A program made the position numbers and the translations under genes. Shown here piece by piece: positions 5,656 through 6,883 of a stretch of DNA of 6,883 nt. Source of the DNA: Acidobacteriota bacterium (GTDB taxonomy: Bacteria > Acidobacteriota > Terriglobia > Bryobacterales > JACQDG01); assembly GCA_016201195.1 (NCBI GenBank), contig JACQDI010000659.1:1-6883 (forward strand), in the 5' to 3' direction. How positions within the stretch are numbered: position 1 is the stretch's first letter; each line of letters begins with the position of its first letter. The notes under the pieces were generated by a model. That model was not told where the DNA came from. It saw nothing but the letters and a program-made list of their open reading frames with translations, and made no database searches.

Positions 5656-6879
5656 CTACCGTGTGAAGTACAGTTGGGCGGCGCGATCGACCTCGTCACG
5701 GGTCAGGACCGGGGAGCGTTGCTCGAAGGCAGCCACGCCGCAGACAATGTCCAGCAGATCACGCGGGAAGCAAGCTCGCAGCCCCTCGGGATTGTGCTCG
5801 GCGCAGCGCCGGCAGGCGTATTCTGCCACCTCCTGGCTGAACTCGATTCCCTTCTCTTTGCACAACCGCTCCCAGATGCGGACCAAGGTTTCCGCACTCA
5901 CGGCTCCAATCTTGATTTTGTTCTTGATCCGCCGCATGAAGGCGTCTTCGGCCAGGTGGGCGGGTTCCAGGTTCGTGGCGAAGACCACCAGCACATCGAA
6001 GGGAATCTCAAACTTCACCCCGGACCAGAGGGAAAGGTAATCGATACGCCGGTCGAGCGGCTGGATCCAGCGATTCAGCAGTTCCCGCGGCTGCATCTGT
6101 TGACGGCCGAAGTCGTCGATCATCAGGATGCCGTTGTTCGCCTTCATCTGCAAAGGCGCGACGGAAATGCGCGTCAGCTCATCCATGCGCGCCTCGAGCA
6201 TGCTGGCCTGCATTTCGCCGCCCACGGCCAGGAACGGCCGCTGGCACAGCACCCAGCGACGGTCGATGTCGTGCGGCTGCTCGACACTGCGGTGCACGTT
6301 CGGGTCATAAACCGTCAGGATCTGGCTGGAGACTTCCACGGCGTGGGGAATGTAGACCAGATCGTCGAAGATTCGGTGCAGCCTCTCGGCGATGCTGGTC
6401 TTTCCGTTGCCGCTTGGTCCGTAAAGGAAAATCGTCCCCCCGGTCATAATCGCCGATCCCAGGTCGCGGATGATCTCCTCGGTCACCACCAGGTCGAACA
6501 GGATTTCGGCCAGAGAGTCCCTCGTAACTCGCGGCTGAAACGCCTGCTCGCACACGGCATGGCAATAGGCGGCCAGCGGGACCGGGGCCGGGCCTGCATA
6601 CTGGTTCTTTCGGTAGGCTTCCTCGGCCCGACGCCTGCCTTTCGCTGTCAGGGCGAATTCATAATTTCCCCTGGGATCGCAGAGCTCTTCCTGCCGCAAC
6701 TCGTGATAGACCTCCTGGACGATCCCATAGTCGAGTTTGATTTCATTGACCAGACGCTGGACGGTGGTGATGCCCTCCAGGAACGCTCTCTTGAGCACCA
6801 GCTCAAAAATCAGTCCGCGAGGCAGGCCGGTCGCCTCCGTGTTCAGGGCCGGCCTGGGGAAGAATCCGGGAATATTCAT
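5656..6879 (-). CDS. Winged-helix plus AAA+ ATPase protein, function unknown
   Basis: Predicted cytoplasmic 407-residue protein. Residues about 15-90 resemble a helical winged-helix module (FELVLKRAFLEGITTVQRLV, LRQEELCDPRGNYEFALTAKGRRRAEEAY), as in ATPases where this part senses DNA or a partner. From about 120 comes a AAA+ domain: Walker A GPSGNGKTS (154-162), Walker B ILMIDDFG (251-258), sensor-1 FATN (300-303), an arginine-finger candidate in MRRIKNKI (315-322) and a sensor-2-like FPRDLLDIV (371-379). Walker B has Asp-Asp rather than the commoner Asp-Glu, so the catalytic acid may be the second Asp. There is no signal peptide or membrane helix. Related proteins are, from memory, sometimes labelled ATPases with chaperone activity linked to Flp pilus assembly, but no pilus gene is visible here. 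ATG 6877-6879 is the first start available; only four bases of upstream sequence remain, so the true start could lie further out. Confidence 0.82.
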   Translation of the reverse strand: MNIPGFFPRPALNTEATGLPRGLIFELVLKRAFLEGITTVQRLVNEIKLDYGIVQEVYHELRQEELCDPRGNYEFALTAKGRRRAEEAYRKNQYAGPAPVPLAAYCHAVCEQAFQPRVTRDSLAEILFDLVVTEEIIRDLGSAIMTGGTIFLYGPSGNGKTSIAERLHRIFDDLVYIPHAVEVSSQILTVYDPNVHRSVEQPHDIDRRWVLCQRPFLAVGGEMQASMLEARMDELTRISVAPLQMKANNGILMIDDFGRQQMQPRELLNRWIQPLDRRIDYLSLWSGVKFEIPFDVLVVFATNLEPAHLAEDAFMRRIKNKIKIGAVSAETLVRIWERLCKEKGIEFSQEVAEYACRRCAEHNPEGLRACFPRDLLDIVCGVAAFEQRSPVLTRDEVDRAAQLYFTR

Positions 6880-6883
6880 AACT

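Noticed and set aside
5402..6040. 212-codon plus-strand frame with a hydrophobic N-terminus
   Set aside because: It begins with TTG and has no ribosome-binding site. More than half of it lies antisense in the ATPase gene, and it resembles no family I know.

Overview
GC-rich bacterial DNA with short spacers and several decayed genes. No rRNA, tRNA or other taxonomic marker is present. The style of the genes (MdtB/MdtC-like efflux pump, FHA protein, HicB antitoxins, winged-helix AAA+ ATPase) would fit an Acidobacteriota-like soil bacterium. That placement is an impression, not a demonstration.

Layout. (1) Positions 1-1002, minus strand: a two-gene unit with a recognisable promoter. It reads an Rrf2-family regulator without cysteines and then cysK (O-acetylserine sulfhydrylase), which runs off the left edge. 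The pairing suggests a CymR-like sensor of cysteine supply. (2) Positions 1007-1743, plus strand: a zone of decay. It holds a short FHA-domain gene with no convincing start and with substitutions in the phosphothreonine-binding core, followed directly by fragments of a hicB antitoxin and a hicA toxin. (3) Positions 1744-4862, plus strand: a nearly full-length RND multidrug efflux permease. Its natural start (ATG 1744) and its main reading frame (open from about 1812 on) are in different frames because bases are missing inside the first membrane helix. No membrane-fusion or outer-membrane partner lies beside it. (4) Positions 4863-5655: about 790 bp holding only one small intact gene, a minus-strand hicB antitoxin with no toxin. 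It is bracketed by short imperfect direct repeats. (5) Positions 5656-6879, minus strand: a 407-residue protein with an N-terminal winged-helix-like region and a AAA+ ATPase domain. It is intact by sequence, but its cellular role is not identifiable from the window.

How they work together. Only the rrf2-cysK pair forms an obvious functional unit. The rest reads as separate loci joined by genomic erosion: two independent HicBA-type traces 3.5 kb apart on opposite strands, a truncated FHA gene and a frameshifted pump. The points most worth following up are the efflux-pump frameshift, the toxinless hicB with its repeat family, the hicBA fossil and the unassigned ATPase. I found no clear evidence for a complete, previously undescribed multi-gene system.
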